Shown here piece after piece: positions 1 through 7,671 of a stretch of DNA of 9,311 bases (within the stretch, counting starts at the first letter, position 1; each line of letters opens with the position of its first letter). Source of the DNA: Deltaproteobacteria bacterium (lineage in GTDB: Bacteria; Desulfobacterota; B13-G15); contig QMLK01000022.1 in the NCBI GenBank assembly GCA_003646705.1, forward strand, positions 1 to 9,311, in the 5' to 3' direction. The notes beneath the pieces were generated by a model that saw only the letters and a list, made by a program, of their open reading frames with translations, ran no database searches and was not told where the DNA came from. A program made the translations under genes and the position numbers.

Positions 1-1099
1 CCCAGGCCTCCTCGAACTTCCGCCTCGGGGCCTCATCCCCTACCCTCTGATAGCCCGGGAACACGTTGGGCAGCCCGCCCATATCGCAGGCCCCCTGGAC
101 GTTGTTCTGCCCGCGCAAGGGGTTGACCCCCGTGGAGGGCTTGCCGACGTTGCCGGTGAGCATGGCCAAATTGGCCAGGTTCTTGACGTTGTCGGTGCCC
201 GCCACGTGCTGCGTTATCCCCATGCAGTAGATGATGGAGGCCTTGGAGGCCTTGGCGTAGGCCTCGGCCACCTCCCGCAGGAGCTCGGCGTCGATGCCCG
301 TGACCCTCTGGACGTACTCCGGGGTGTAATCCTTCAGGTTCTCCTTGAATTCCTCGAAGCCCTCGGTCCTCTCCTGGATGAACTGTTGGTCGTGCCACCC
401 CTCTTCCACGATGATGTGCATCAGCCCGTTCAGGAAGGCGTTATCCCTGCCCGCCGGCAGCGGCACGTAGATGTCGGCCATCTGGGCGATCTGGGTCCTC
501 CTGGGGTCGACCACTATCAGCTTGGCGCCCTTCTCCTTGGCGGCCATGATCCTCGATGCCACCAGGGGGTGGGAGGAGGTAGTGTTGGAGCCTATGACGA
601 AGATGCAATCGGCCTCCTCTATCTCCGCCACGGAGTTGGTCATGGCCCCGGAGCCGAAGACGGCGGCAAGACCTGCCACCGTGGAGGAGTGTCAGAGACG
701 TGCACAGTGGTCTATGTTGTTTGTCCCTATGACGGCCCGGGAGAACTTCTGCAGCAGGTAGTTCTCCTCATTGGTACACTTGGCCGAGCAGAGGAAGGCG
801 ATGCTGGAGGGCCCTTCCTTCTCCTTGATCTCCTTCAGTCGAGAGGCTACAAGCCCGAGGGCCTCCTCCCAGGAGGCCTCCCTGAACCCCTCGCCCTCCT
901 TGATCAAGGGCTTGGTAAGCCTCCGCTCGGAGTGGACGAACTCATGGCAGGTCCACCCCTTGATGCAGAGCTTACCATCGTTGACCGGATGGCCCTTCTG
1001 GGGCAAGACCCCTATGAGCCGTCCCTCCGCCACCTCCAGCAAGACGCCGCAGCCACAGCCGCAGTAGGGGCAGATGGAGGGAACAGTCCTGTATTCCAC
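1..1099 (-). CDS. fdhA: Formate dehydrogenase catalytic subunit, selenocysteine-containing (3' end outside window)
   Basis: This is the molybdopterin-dependent catalytic subunit that oxidises formate to CO2 (or the reverse). The frame starts at a GTG with an AGGAGG eight bases upstream and stays open to the window edge, giving 366 residues of the roughly 700 usual for the family. It reads through one UGA at 692-694. The N-terminal [4Fe-4S] site is visible as C10-x2-C13-x3-C17 and C45, with K47 just after. Sec136 is followed by His137, matching the Sec140-His141 pair of E. coli FdhF, and R329 in the [18 protein letters not shown] stretch matches FdhF Arg333. No Tat signal and no NuoG-like N-terminal Fe-S extension is present, so it is a short cytoplasmic FdhF-type enzyme that must pass electrons to partner proteins. 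The iron-sulfur protein encoded 12 bases upstream is the obvious candidate. The family call is secure. The direction of the reaction and whether Mo or W is used cannot be read here. Confidence 0.96.
660..682 (-). promoter_or_regulatory. Bacterial SECIS hairpin of fdhA
   Basis: Directly after the UGA, the mRNA can fold into a 9-base-pair stem (eight Watson-Crick pairs and one G-U) closed by a five-base loop, GGUCU. The loop GGUC begins 18 bases after the UGA. From memory of the E. coli fdhF SECIS, its GGUC loop sits at the same distance. This loop is the SelB-binding feature in E. coli. The hairpin lies within the coding sequence, as is normal for bacteria. Folding was done by eye. Confidence 0.92.
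692..694 (-). other. UGA codon recoded as selenocysteine (FdhA Sec136)
   Basis: The in-frame TGA falls exactly where formate dehydrogenases carry the Mo/W-ligating Sec or Cys. Residues before it read NIDHCARL and those after read HSSTVAGL, collinear with the E. coli FdhF sequence around its Sec140. The reading frame continues without another stop for 230 codons with strong family similarity, which rules out a genuine stop or frameshift. Confidence 0.97.
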
Positions 1100-1107
1100 C
1101 TCGATAG

Positions 1108-1113
1108 CCTCCT
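1108..1113 (-). promoter_or_regulatory. Shine-Dalgarno of fdhA, overlapping the upstream stop codon
   Basis: A perfect AGGAGG sits eight bases before the GTG start of fdhA and shares bases with the TAG stop of the preceding gene. It supports GTG at 1099 as the start and indicates coupled translation of the adapter protein and FdhA. Confidence 0.85.
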
Positions 1114-1903
1114 ACTTCAATCGCTCGGGGACCTCATAGCGGCCGTCCCCGAGATAGCCAAAGGGTTCCTTCTCCTCCACGCTCAAGCCAGGCTCATACC
1201 CGAAGAGGTCCTTGACCGCCCGCCTGACCTCCTTGTAGAGGGTCCTCAGGGGGATCCCCGCGGGACAGGCCTCCTCACAAAGTCCGCAATCGACGCACCT
1301 TCCGGCCATGTGAAAGGCCCTCACGAGGTGAAAGGCGGGCATCTCAGGGGGGATGGTCCCTCCTGCGATCAGGTCCTCTTCCTCCAGGGCGCAGGTGTCG
1401 CAGAAACACTGGGGGCATATGTTGCGGCATCCGTAACACTTTATGCACTTTGCAAACTGCGACATCCAGAACCGGAACCGCTCCTCCTCGTCCATGGCCT
1501 CGAGCCGCTCGAGCAGCTCCCAGCCCTCCTTGCCCTCCACCTTCTCCCCCAAGAGCACCTCCGTGGGGTAAGGCCGCTCGCAACCACATCGCTCGGCCAG
1601 CTCCTGGTCACAGGCCACCCCCAGGGGGACCACCCTCTCGCTCTGGATCTTGTTGTTCTTTATGAGCTCGATCAAGGAACGCTCGTCGCAGCCCCGCACC
1701 AGGAGCCCAAACCGGCCCTCGGGGTAAAGACCCTGGAGTTTGGCCAGGATCTGGGGCAGGGGATACCTACGAGGGCTCACGGCCAGGCCGTCGAGCTCCT
1801 CTGCGCGGGTGAAGAGATAGGGCAAATCGCCCCTGTAGCCCAAGAACCCCCCGATCTCCCCCTTCTCCAAGAGCTCCTTGACCCGCTCCTTCAACGGCTC
1901 CAT
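1112..1903 (-). CDS. FrhB/FdhB-like iron-sulfur protein with two [4Fe-4S] clusters (electron-transfer adapter)
   Basis: This 263-residue soluble protein probably carries electrons between FdhA and MvhD. The N-terminal half (about residues 15-120) resembles the beta-subunit family of F420-reducing hydrogenase and formate dehydrogenase, with a G-LLVRGCDERSLIELIK segment (C72) and a GVACDQ segment (C98). The C-terminal half has two ferredoxin-type motifs: C153-x2-C156-x2-C159-x3-C163 followed by P, and C203-x2-C206-x2-C209-x3-C213 followed by P. Extra cysteines C106, C108, C166, C168 and C171 may bind another cluster or metal. No signal peptide or membrane segment is seen. It begins three bases after the mvhD stop and ends 12 bases before fdhA, so all three are likely made together. 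The iron-sulfur role is clear from the motifs. Flavin or F420 binding cannot be established, and I do not know an accepted gene name. Confidence 0.85.
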   Translation of the reverse strand: MEPLKERVKELLEKGEIGGFLGYRGDLPYLFTRAEELDGLAVSPRRYPLPQILAKLQGLYPEGRFGLLVRGCDERSLIELIKNNKIQSERVVPLGVACDQELAERCGCERPYPTEVLLGEKVEGKEGWELLERLEAMDEEERFRFWMSQFAKCIKCYGCRNICPQCFCDTCALEEEDLIAGGTIPPEMPAFHLVRAFHMAGRCVDCGLCEEACPAGIPLRTLYKEVRRAVKDLFGYEPGLSVEEKEPFGYLGDGRYEVPERLK

Positions 1904-1906
1904 CCC

Positions 1907-2326
1907 TTAAGCCCCCTGGGCCCCCCTCAGGGGAGAGGGGCCGAGTTCCTTTATCTCCTCGGTGAACTCGGTGGCCACCTTGACGAAGCGATCGGCCTCC
2001 GAGGCCGCCATGAGCTCAACCCGGAGCCTCTTGGGGTTTATCCCGAGGAACCTCAAAAGATCCTTCATCATCGCCACGCGCTTCTTGACCAAATAGTTGC
2101 CCTTTCCGTAATGGCAGTCGCCGATCTCACAGCCGGCCACGAGCACCCCGTCGGCCCCCCTCTGGAAGGCCTTGATGATGAAGTGGGGGGACACGCGACC
2201 GCTGCACATCACCCGCACGATGTAGAGGTTGGGCACATAGGCTTGACGCTTGCTACCTGCAAGGTCACAGGCAGCGTAGGCTCACCAATTACAACAAAAG
2301 GCGACGATCCTCGGCTCGAACTCCAT
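1907..2326 (-). CDS. mvhD: MvhD/FlpD-family electron-transfer subunit, selenocysteine-containing
   Basis: This 139-residue protein belongs to the MvhD family (delta subunit of methyl-viologen-reducing hydrogenase, FlpD in formate dehydrogenases). The family carries a [2Fe-2S] cluster and passes electrons from hydrogenase or formate dehydrogenase to the HdrA flavoprotein. Residues 10-17 read FCCNWUAY, so the usual CxxC has become C12-x2-Sec15. Further family motifs are VMCSGRV (C41) and GCEIGDCHY (C66, C71), and the C-terminal half matches throughout. The start chosen is the ATG at 2326, six bases after a perfect AGGAGG. An ATG at 2332 lies too close to that site. Without recoding of the UGA at 2282-2284, a caller would begin at the GTG at 2236 and lose the first 30 residues, including the CxxU ligand motif. 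It follows nuoN by ten bases. No hdrA gene is visible in the window. It may lie beyond the left edge, or MvhD may have another acceptor. Confidence 0.94.
2244..2267 (-). promoter_or_regulatory. Bacterial SECIS hairpin of mvhD
   Basis: Fourteen bases after the UGA the mRNA can form a stem of nine pairs (TGAC with GTCA, then CTTGC with GCAAG, one bulged C on the 3' side) closed by the loop AGGUA. The GGU in the apical loop starts 24 bases after the UGA, within the range of bacterial SECIS elements. The stem has a different sequence from the fdhA hairpin, so the two were not simply duplicated. Folding was done by eye. Confidence 0.8.
2282..2284 (-). other. UGA codon recoded as selenocysteine (MvhD Sec15)
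   Basis: The in-frame TGA follows FCCNW and precedes AYAACDLAG. MvhD proteins normally have a cysteine at this point in a C-N-W-C motif. Methanococcal homologues (VhuD) are known selenoproteins at this type of position. Coding similarity is continuous on both sides, and a hairpin follows, so the codon is very likely read as selenocysteine. Confidence 0.93.
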
Positions 2327-2332
2327 GCCCAT

Positions 2333-2338
2333 CCTCCT
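2333..2338 (-). promoter_or_regulatory. Shine-Dalgarno of mvhD, overlapping the nuoN stop codon
   Basis: A perfect AGGAGG overlaps the TAG stop of nuoN and is six bases upstream of the ATG at 2326. It fixes the mvhD start upstream of the in-frame UGA and ties mvhD translation to the end of the complex I genes. Confidence 0.88.
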
Positions 2339-3800
2339 AAAAGACCTGGACCGACCTCTGGGCCAGGGCCAAGAAATCCGAGGGCATGATCCCCAACTGG
2401 AACACCCCCCAGAGGGCGATCAGGATGGCTACGGCCCCCGCGAAAGAGGGGTATCCCGTCTGCAGCCCCTCCTTGGGCTCGCGGAAGTACATATATACCA
2501 TCACCCTCAGGTAGTAATAGGCGGCCACTGCGCTGTTGAGGACCCCGAGCACCGCCAACCAGTAATAGCCTGCCTTGACCGCCGCGCTGAAGACGTAGAA
2601 CTTGGCCATAAAGCCCGCCGTCGGAGGGACCCCCGCCAGCGAGAAGAGGAAGACCGCCATGGCCACGGCCAACAGCGGGTGTTTGAACCCCACCCCTGCG
2701 TAGTCCTCGAGCAGCGTATTGGGGGCGCCGCGTCTGCCCAGCAGCGCCACCACGGCGAAGGCCCCTATGTTCATGAAGGCGTAGGCGAAGAGGTAAAAGA
2801 GCACCGCGGCCCGCCCGAGCTCGGTGGCCGCCACAAAACCCACCATGATGTATCCGGCGTGGGCTATGCTCGAGTAGGCGAGCATCCGCTTAACGTCCTC
2901 CTGCCTCAAGGCCACCAGGTTTCCCAAGGTCATGGTGGCCACGGCCAACACCCAGAGGAGTTCCCGCCAGTGCCCCTCGAGGGCGGGGAGGGCGGTGAAG
3001 AAGACGCGAAGCAGTCCCGCAAAGGCCGCCGCCTTCACCCCCGTGGCCATGAAGGCGGTTATCGAGGTCGGGGCCCCTTCGTAGACGTCAGGGGTCCACA
3101 TGTGGAAGGGAACCAGGGCCAACTTGAAGCCGAAGCCCACCAGCAGGAGCCCCAACCCGACCAACACCAGGGGGAAGGAGGTGAGCCAAGCCTTCTGGGC
3201 CAGGACCCCCTCTATCTCCCGCAGGTGCAGGGCACCGGTGGAGGCGTAGGTCAGGGCCATGCCGTAGAGCAGAAACCCCGAGGCGAAGGCCCCGAGCAAG
3301 AAGTACTTGAAGGCCGCCTCCACGCTGCGGGCATCCTCCCTCATGATCCCGGCCAGGGCGTAGATGGCGATGGACATGATCTCAAGGCCCAGGAAGAGGG
3401 TCACCAGGTGGGCGGCCCCCGCCATGAGCATCATCCCCGCTGAGGCCAACAGCACCAGGGCGTAGTATTCGCCGAAGGCTATCCCCTCCCTGGAGGTGTA
3501 ATCCAGGGAGAGCAGCACCACCAGGAAGCCCACTACCAGGATCAGGACCTTGAAGAAGAGGGAGAAGGGGTCGAGGACCACCATGCCCGAGAAGGCCTCG
3601 TAGCCCCGCCCGATGGCCCCCAGCAGGGGCAGAAAGGCCAGCACGTAACCGAAGAGGGCCACATAACCGGTGTACCTCCTCCTGTCGCCCTTGAGGATCA
3701 CGCCGAGAAGGAGCACCCCCAGGGCAAAGCTCAGCAGCACCAGCTCCTGAGCCACCGCCAGGAAGTCCCTCCCTAAGACATCGACCTTGAAGAGCTCCAT
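2337..3800 (-). CDS. nuoN: NADH-quinone oxidoreductase subunit N
   Basis: This antiporter-like, proton-pumping membrane subunit of complex I sits in the arm next to NuoK. It has 487 residues, against about 485 in E. coli, and is almost entirely hydrophobic helices. The expected charged residues of the proton path are visible: E140 in LGLEIMS, K226 just before PFHMWTPDVYEGAP (231-244), K256 in ATGVKAAAF and K400 in GFMAKFYVF. It starts one base after the nuoM stop, so translation is coupled. Its TAG stop overlaps the ribosome-binding site of mvhD, so the formate dehydrogenase block directly continues this operon. No abnormal features are seen. Confidence 0.97.
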   Translation of the reverse strand: MELFKVDVLGRDFLAVAQELVLLSFALGVLLLGVILKGDRRRYTGYVALFGYVLAFLPLLGAIGRGYEAFSGMVVLDPFSLFFKVLILVVGFLVVLLSLDYTSREGIAFGEYYALVLLASAGMMLMAGAAHLVTLFLGLEIMSIAIYALAGIMREDARSVEAAFKYFLLGAFASGFLLYGMALTYASTGALHLREIEGVLAQKAWLTSFPLVLVGLGLLLVGFGFKLALVPFHMWTPDVYEGAPTSITAFMATGVKAAAFAGLLRVFFTALPALEGHWRELLWVLAVATMTLGNLVALRQEDVKRMLAYSSIAHAGYIMVGFVAATELGRAAVLFYLFAYAFMNIGAFAVVALLGRRGAPNTLLEDYAGVGFKHPLLAVAMAVFLFSLAGVPPTAGFMAKFYVFSAAVKAGYYWLAVLGVLNSAVAAYYYLRVMVYMYFREPKEGLQTGYPSFAGAVAILIALWGVFQLGIMPSDFLALAQRSVQVF

Positions 3801-3801
3801 C

Positions 3802-5367
3802 TCACCGCTCCCTTGCCCCTTGGCTTCTGGCCACGAAGGCCTTGGCCTCCTCGGCCTTCAAGACCATCTCGTACCGCCCCTTGACGTCCCTGAGATAGCG
3901 CTCGACCGAGAGGTCCATCTTCTTGAAGAAGAACTTGGGGAAGATCCCCATCCAGAAGATCATGATCACGATGGGCACAAGCGTCAGAACCTCCCGGGGG
4001 CTCAAGTCGCTGAGCCCCTCGTTCTCCGGCTTGGTCACCGGGCCGAACATCACCCGCTGGAACATCCAGAGCATGTAGGCAGCACCCCAGATCACCCCCG
4101 TGGCCCCGAGGACGGCGTAGACGGGGTTGGACCTGAAGGTGCCGAGCAGTATCAAGAACTCGCCCACAAAACCGTTGGTCCCTGGAAGGGCTATGGAGGA
4201 CAACGCCACTATCATGAAGAAGACGGCGAAGACGGGCATCACCCTGGCAAGGCCCCCAAAATCGGCGATGAGCCTCGTGTGCCTCCTCTCGTAGACCATC
4301 CCCACCAGCAGGAAGAGCGCCCCGGTGGATACCCCGTGGTTCAACATCTGGTAGATACTGCCCTGGACCCCCTGCACGGTGAAGGCGAACATCCCGAGCA
4401 TGACGAAGCCGAGATGGCTCACGCTGGAGAAGGCCACGAGCTTCTTCAGGTCGTCCTGCATCATGGAGACCAGGGCCCCATATATGATCCCTATCAGGGC
4501 CAGCACCGAGACCCACGGGATCGCCTTATGGGCGGCATAGGGGAACAGCGGTATGGCGAAGCGAATGAAGCCATAGGTCCCCATCTTCAGCAGCACCCCG
4601 GCCAGGATCACGGAGCCTGCGGTCGGGGCCTCCACATGGGCATCGGGCAACCATGTGTGGAAGGGGAACATCGGCACCTTTATGGCGAAGGCCACCGCAA
4701 AGGCAGCGAAAAGCAGCAGTTGTGCCTTCAGGGACATGGGGGTGTTGTAGAGGGCGAAGAGGTCGAAGCTGTAATGCCCCGTGGCCTTGGCGTGGAGGAA
4801 GTAGACCGCCAGGATGGCCACCAGCATCAGCACGCTTCCTGCCATGGTGTAGAGGAAGAACTTGACCGCCGCATAGACCCGCCGCGGTCCTCCCCAGACG
4901 CCGATGATCAGGTACATGGGGATGAGGGTGAACTCCCAGAAGATGTAAAAGAGCACAAGGTCCAGGGCGCAAAAGGTCCCTATCATCCCCGTCTCCAGCA
5001 GCAGGAAGGCGATCATGTACTCCTTGATCCCCTTCTCGATGGCCGACCACGAGCTGAGGATGGACAGCACCATGAGATAGGTGGTCAGGAGGATCAACAG
5101 CAGGCTGATGCCGTCGATCCCCATGTAGTAGCTGACCCCCCACTGCTTGATCCACGGGACCCTCTCCACGAACTGCATACCAGCGACCCCATCGTCGAAG
5201 TAGATGAAGAGGGCCAGGGATAGGACGAAGTCGAGCAGCGTCACCCCTAAGGCGAACCCCTTTATCCAGTCCTCGCGTTCCCGTGGGGCGAACAGCAACA
5301 ACAGGGCCCCCACCAGGGGCAAGAAGGTCACCACCGAAAGCAAGGGGATCTTCAGGAAGGTCTCCAT
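3802..5367 (-). CDS. nuoM: NADH-quinone oxidoreductase subunit M
   Basis: This is the middle antiporter-like subunit of the complex I membrane arm, about 14 transmembrane helices and 521 residues, close to the family's usual length. The conserved proton-channel residues are present: E145 in [15 protein letters not shown]230 before [21 protein letters not shown]261 in LLKMGTYG and E403 in GFVGEFLIL. Its ATG lies 11 bases after the nuoL stop. The C-terminal tail (about 485-521) is soluble, charged and rich in Lys, Arg and Glu. The protein ends in a real UGA stop one base before nuoN, which shows that UGA still works as a terminator in this genome. Confidence 0.97.
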   Translation of the reverse strand: METFLKIPLLSVVTFLPLVGALLLLFAPREREDWIKGFALGVTLLDFVLSLALFIYFDDGVAGMQFVERVPWIKQWGVSYYMGIDGISLLLILLTTYLMVLSILSSWSAIEKGIKEYMIAFLLLETGMIGTFCALDLVLFYIFWEFTLIPMYLIIGVWGGPRRVYAAVKFFLYTMAGSVLMLVAILAVYFLHAKATGHYSFDLFALYNTPMSLKAQLLLFAAFAVAFAIKVPMFPFHTWLPDAHVEAPTAGSVILAGVLLKMGTYGFIRFAIPLFPYAAHKAIPWVSVLALIGIIYGALVSMMQDDLKKLVAFSSVSHLGFVMLGMFAFTVQGVQGSIYQMLNHGVSTGALFLLVGMVYERRHTRLIADFGGLARVMPVFAVFFMIVALSSIALPGTNGFVGEFLILLGTFRSNPVYAVLGATGVIWGAAYMLWMFQRVMFGPVTKPENEGLSDLSPREVLTLVPIVIMIFWMGIFPKFFFKKMDLSVERYLRDVKGRYEMVLKAEEAKAFVARSQGARER

Positions 5368-5378
5368 GGGCCTCTACC

Positions 5379-7352
5379 TCACAGAAGGAAAAGCATAACT
5401 ATTACCGCCCCGAGGATTATGCCCAGGGCGTAGTCCTGTACGAAGCCTGTCTGCAACAACCTGAGGCCGCCTCCCAAGACCCTCATAACCGCGGCGACCA
5501 AGTTGACGGTCCTGTCGACCACGGCCTCGTCAAACTGCCTCCACAGGATGGTGCCCAACCGCTTGCAGCTATCCACAAAGAGGAACTGGTAGATCTCATC
5601 CACGTAGTACTTGTTGAAGAGGACCCTGTAGGCCCTGGGATACCCCTGGGCCAGGGCCTTCGGTAGATCCGGCCTCTTCAGGTAGAGGGCATAGGCCAGA
5701 TAGATCCCGGCGAAGGCCATCACCACCGAGAGCACCATCATGAAGAGCTCGAGGGCCGCCGAACCGTGGCCACCCTCCCCAGCCGCCTCCCCCGCCCAGG
5801 CCAGGGGCAGGAGGCGGAGGGCCGCCTCATGGCCTCCCCCCTCATGGACCCCGAAGACGGGGGCGAGGAAGTGATGGAAGTGGTTCGCCCCCCCGAGGAT
5901 GGCAGGGACCCCGACGTAGCCGCCGATCACCGACAGCACGGCCAAGACCACCATGGGCACGGTCATCACCGGAGGGGACTCATGGGCGTGATGCCAGACC
6001 TCCTTGTCCCCTCGGTAATCCCCACAGAAGGCCATGAAGCAGAGGCGGAACATGTAGAAGGCCGTCATCCCGGCAGTGATGAACCCTATCAGCCAGAGGA
6101 GGAAGTGGCCCTGGGGGCTGGAGAAGGCGTTCCACAGGATCTCATCCTTGGAGAAGAAGCCGGAAAAGCCCGGCACCCCCGCTATGGCCAAGGTGGCCAG
6201 CAGGAAGGTCCAGAAGGTGACGGGCATCTTCTTCCTCAGGGCCCCCATTTTGCGGATGTCGAGCTCTCCAGCCAAGGCGTGCATGACGCTTCCGGCACCG
6301 AGGAAGAGCAGCCCCTTGAAGAAGGCATGGGTCATGAGGTGGAAGATCCCGGCGCTGAAGGCCCCAACGCCCACGGCCAAGAACATGTAGCCCAACTGGC
6401 TGATGGTGGAATAGGCCAGGATCCTCTTGAAGTCCACCTGGACCAGGGCCATGGAGGCCGCATACATGGCCGTGAGGGCCCCCACCGTGGCCACCACGGC
6501 CATACTGAGGGGGGCCATCTCATAGAGCACGTGGCACCTGGCCACCATGTACACGCCAGCGGTCACCATGGTGGCGGCGTGGATCAGGGAACTGACAGGC
6601 GTCGGACCCTCCATGGCGTCTGGCAACCAGACGTACAGGGGCAACTGAGCCGATTTACCGGTGGCCCCGGTGAAGAGCAACAGGGTGATCAGCGTGACCG
6701 TCACGGGGTCGAGCAGATGGGCCTTGCTGAAGACCCCATCGAAGGTGAGGGTACCGAGCTTGGAGAAGATGAGGAACATCCCCAAGAGGAAGCCGAAGTC
6801 CCCGATCCGGTTCACCACGAAGGCCTTCTTCCCTGCGTTGGCAGGGGCGTCCCTCTCAAACCAGAAACCGATGAGCAGATAGCTGCACAGCCCCACCCCT
6901 TCCCATCCGACGAACATCAGGAGGAAGTTGTTGGCCAGCACGAGGTTCAGCATCATGAAGACGAAGAGATTGAGATAGGAGAAGTAGCGGGTGAAACCGG
7001 GATCCTCGTGCATGTAGCCCACGGAGTAGACATGGATGAAGAAGCTCACCCCTGTGACCACCAGGGCCATAACGATCGACAGGGGGTCCACCTTGTAGCC
7101 GATCACCGTCTTGAGCCCCCCCGAGACTATCCAGTCGAAGAGGACCTTGTCGGGGATGGCGACCCTTGACTCCGGGGGAAGCCTCAGCAGACCGATGAAG
7201 ACCAGGATCGAGAAGAGGAAGGAGAGGCCCAGGGCGGAGCAGGCCACCCAGCTGACGAAGGTCTTGTTCAGCCTCCACCAGCGACCTATCAACCCGTTGA
7301 TGAGAAAGCCGAGGGCGGGAAAGAGGGGTATAAGCCATACGTAATCGGTCAT
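5379..7352 (-). CDS. nuoL: NADH-quinone oxidoreductase subunit L
   Basis: This distal antiporter-like subunit carries the long lateral helix of complex I. It has 657 residues, slightly longer than E. coli NuoL at about 613. Conserved residues are E151 in GWEGVGLCSYLLIGFW, D185 in NRIGDFGF, K233 in TGKSAQLPLYVWLPDAMEG, K346 in HAFFKGLLFLG and K402 in FSKDEI. The last about 110 residues include a segment with NKYYVDEIY typical of NuoL and a final hydrophobic anchor helix. Between about 485 and 532 there is a His- and Gly-rich loop (HFHHF, HEGGGHE, GGHG) preceding the lateral helix; it is variable in the family and could bind metal, but that is speculation. The start has a GAGGAG seven bases upstream, overlapping the nuoK stop region. 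Confidence 0.97.
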   Translation of the reverse strand: MTDYVWLIPLFPALGFLINGLIGRWWRLNKTFVSWVACSALGLSFLFSILVFIGLLRLPPESRVAIPDKVLFDWIVSGGLKTVIGYKVDPLSIVMALVVTGVSFFIHVYSVGYMHEDPGFTRYFSYLNLFVFMMLNLVLANNFLLMFVGWEGVGLCSYLLIGFWFERDAPANAGKKAFVVNRIGDFGFLLGMFLIFSKLGTLTFDGVFSKAHLLDPVTVTLITLLLFTGATGKSAQLPLYVWLPDAMEGPTPVSSLIHAATMVTAGVYMVARCHVLYEMAPLSMAVVATVGALTAMYAASMALVQVDFKRILAYSTISQLGYMFLAVGVGAFSAGIFHLMTHAFFKGLLFLGAGSVMHALAGELDIRKMGALRKKMPVTFWTFLLATLAIAGVPGFSGFFSKDEILWNAFSSPQGHFLLWLIGFITAGMTAFYMFRLCFMAFCGDYRGDKEVWHHAHESPPVMTVPMVVLAVLSVIGGYVGVPAILGGANHFHHFLAPVFGVHEGGGHEAALRLLPLAWAGEAAGEGGHGSAALELFMMVLSVVMAFAGIYLAYALYLKRPDLPKALAQGYPRAYRVLFNKYYVDEIYQFLFVDSCKRLGTILWRQFDEAVVDRTVNLVAAVMRVLGGGLRLLQTGFVQDYALGIILGAVIVMLFLL

Positions 7353-7364
7353 CGCCCTACTCCT

Positions 7365-7667
7365 CTACCACTTCATCAGGTTGATCTCGTCCACCTTCAC
7401 GCCCTTGTAGATCCTGTGCAGCAGGACGAAGATCGCCAGGCCGACCGCCGCCTCCGCCGCTGCCACCGTCATGGCCAAAAAGACGAAGATCACCCCGTCC
7501 ATGGAGTGGAGGTATCGGGAGGCGGCGATGAGCGTGATCCCCACGGCCGAGAGCATCATCTCTATGCACATGAAGATCACTATGGCGTCACGCCTCAAGA
7601 GGACGCCGATGACTCCGATGGTGAAGATCACCGCACTCAGGGCCAGGTAAAGGGCAGGTGGAATCAT
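7365..7667 (-). CDS. nuoK: NADH-quinone oxidoreductase subunit K
   Basis: This small three-helix membrane subunit of complex I has exactly 100 residues, the usual length. The two membrane glutamates needed for proton transfer in the E-channel, E36 (MCIEMML) and E72 (AAAEAAVGLAI), are at the same positions as in E. coli NuoK. The ATG follows the nuoJ stop by four bases and has a GGGAG-rich leader. It resembles MrpC/MnhC antiporter subunits, but nuoJ and nuoL on either side and the two glutamates decide for NuoK. Confidence 0.97.
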   Translation of the reverse strand: MIPPALYLALSAVIFTIGVIGVLLRRDAIVIFMCIEMMLSAVGITLIAASRYLHSMDGVIFVFLAMTVAAAEAAVGLAIFVLLHRIYKGVKVDEINLMKW

Positions 7668-7671
7668 CTCC

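Noticed and set aside
692..1099. A short 135-residue truncated formate dehydrogenase (pseudogene)
   Set aside because: The stop is a UGA at the universal Sec position, with a SECIS hairpin and continuous homology in the same frame to the window edge. The gene is intact.
2282..2284. Reading UGA as tryptophan (variant genetic code) or as a sequencing error
   Set aside because: UGG encodes Trp throughout, UGA ends nuoH, nuoL and nuoM normally, and both internal UGAs fall at positions where Cys or Sec is expected and both have downstream hairpins.
206..2389. A 727-codon plus-strand open frame covering the mvhD, adapter and fdhA region
   Set aside because: It is antisense to three well-recognised genes, has a Leu/Pro/Gly/His-rich low-complexity translation without recognisable motifs, and similar long antisense frames run opposite nuoN, nuoM and nuoL. 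This is a side effect of GC-rich codon use.
3787..7169. Long plus-strand frames opposite nuoM and nuoL as possible overlapping genes
   Set aside because: Their translations are rich in Gly, His, Glu and Pro without domain features, lie fully opposite conserved genes, and have no convincing ribosome-binding context.
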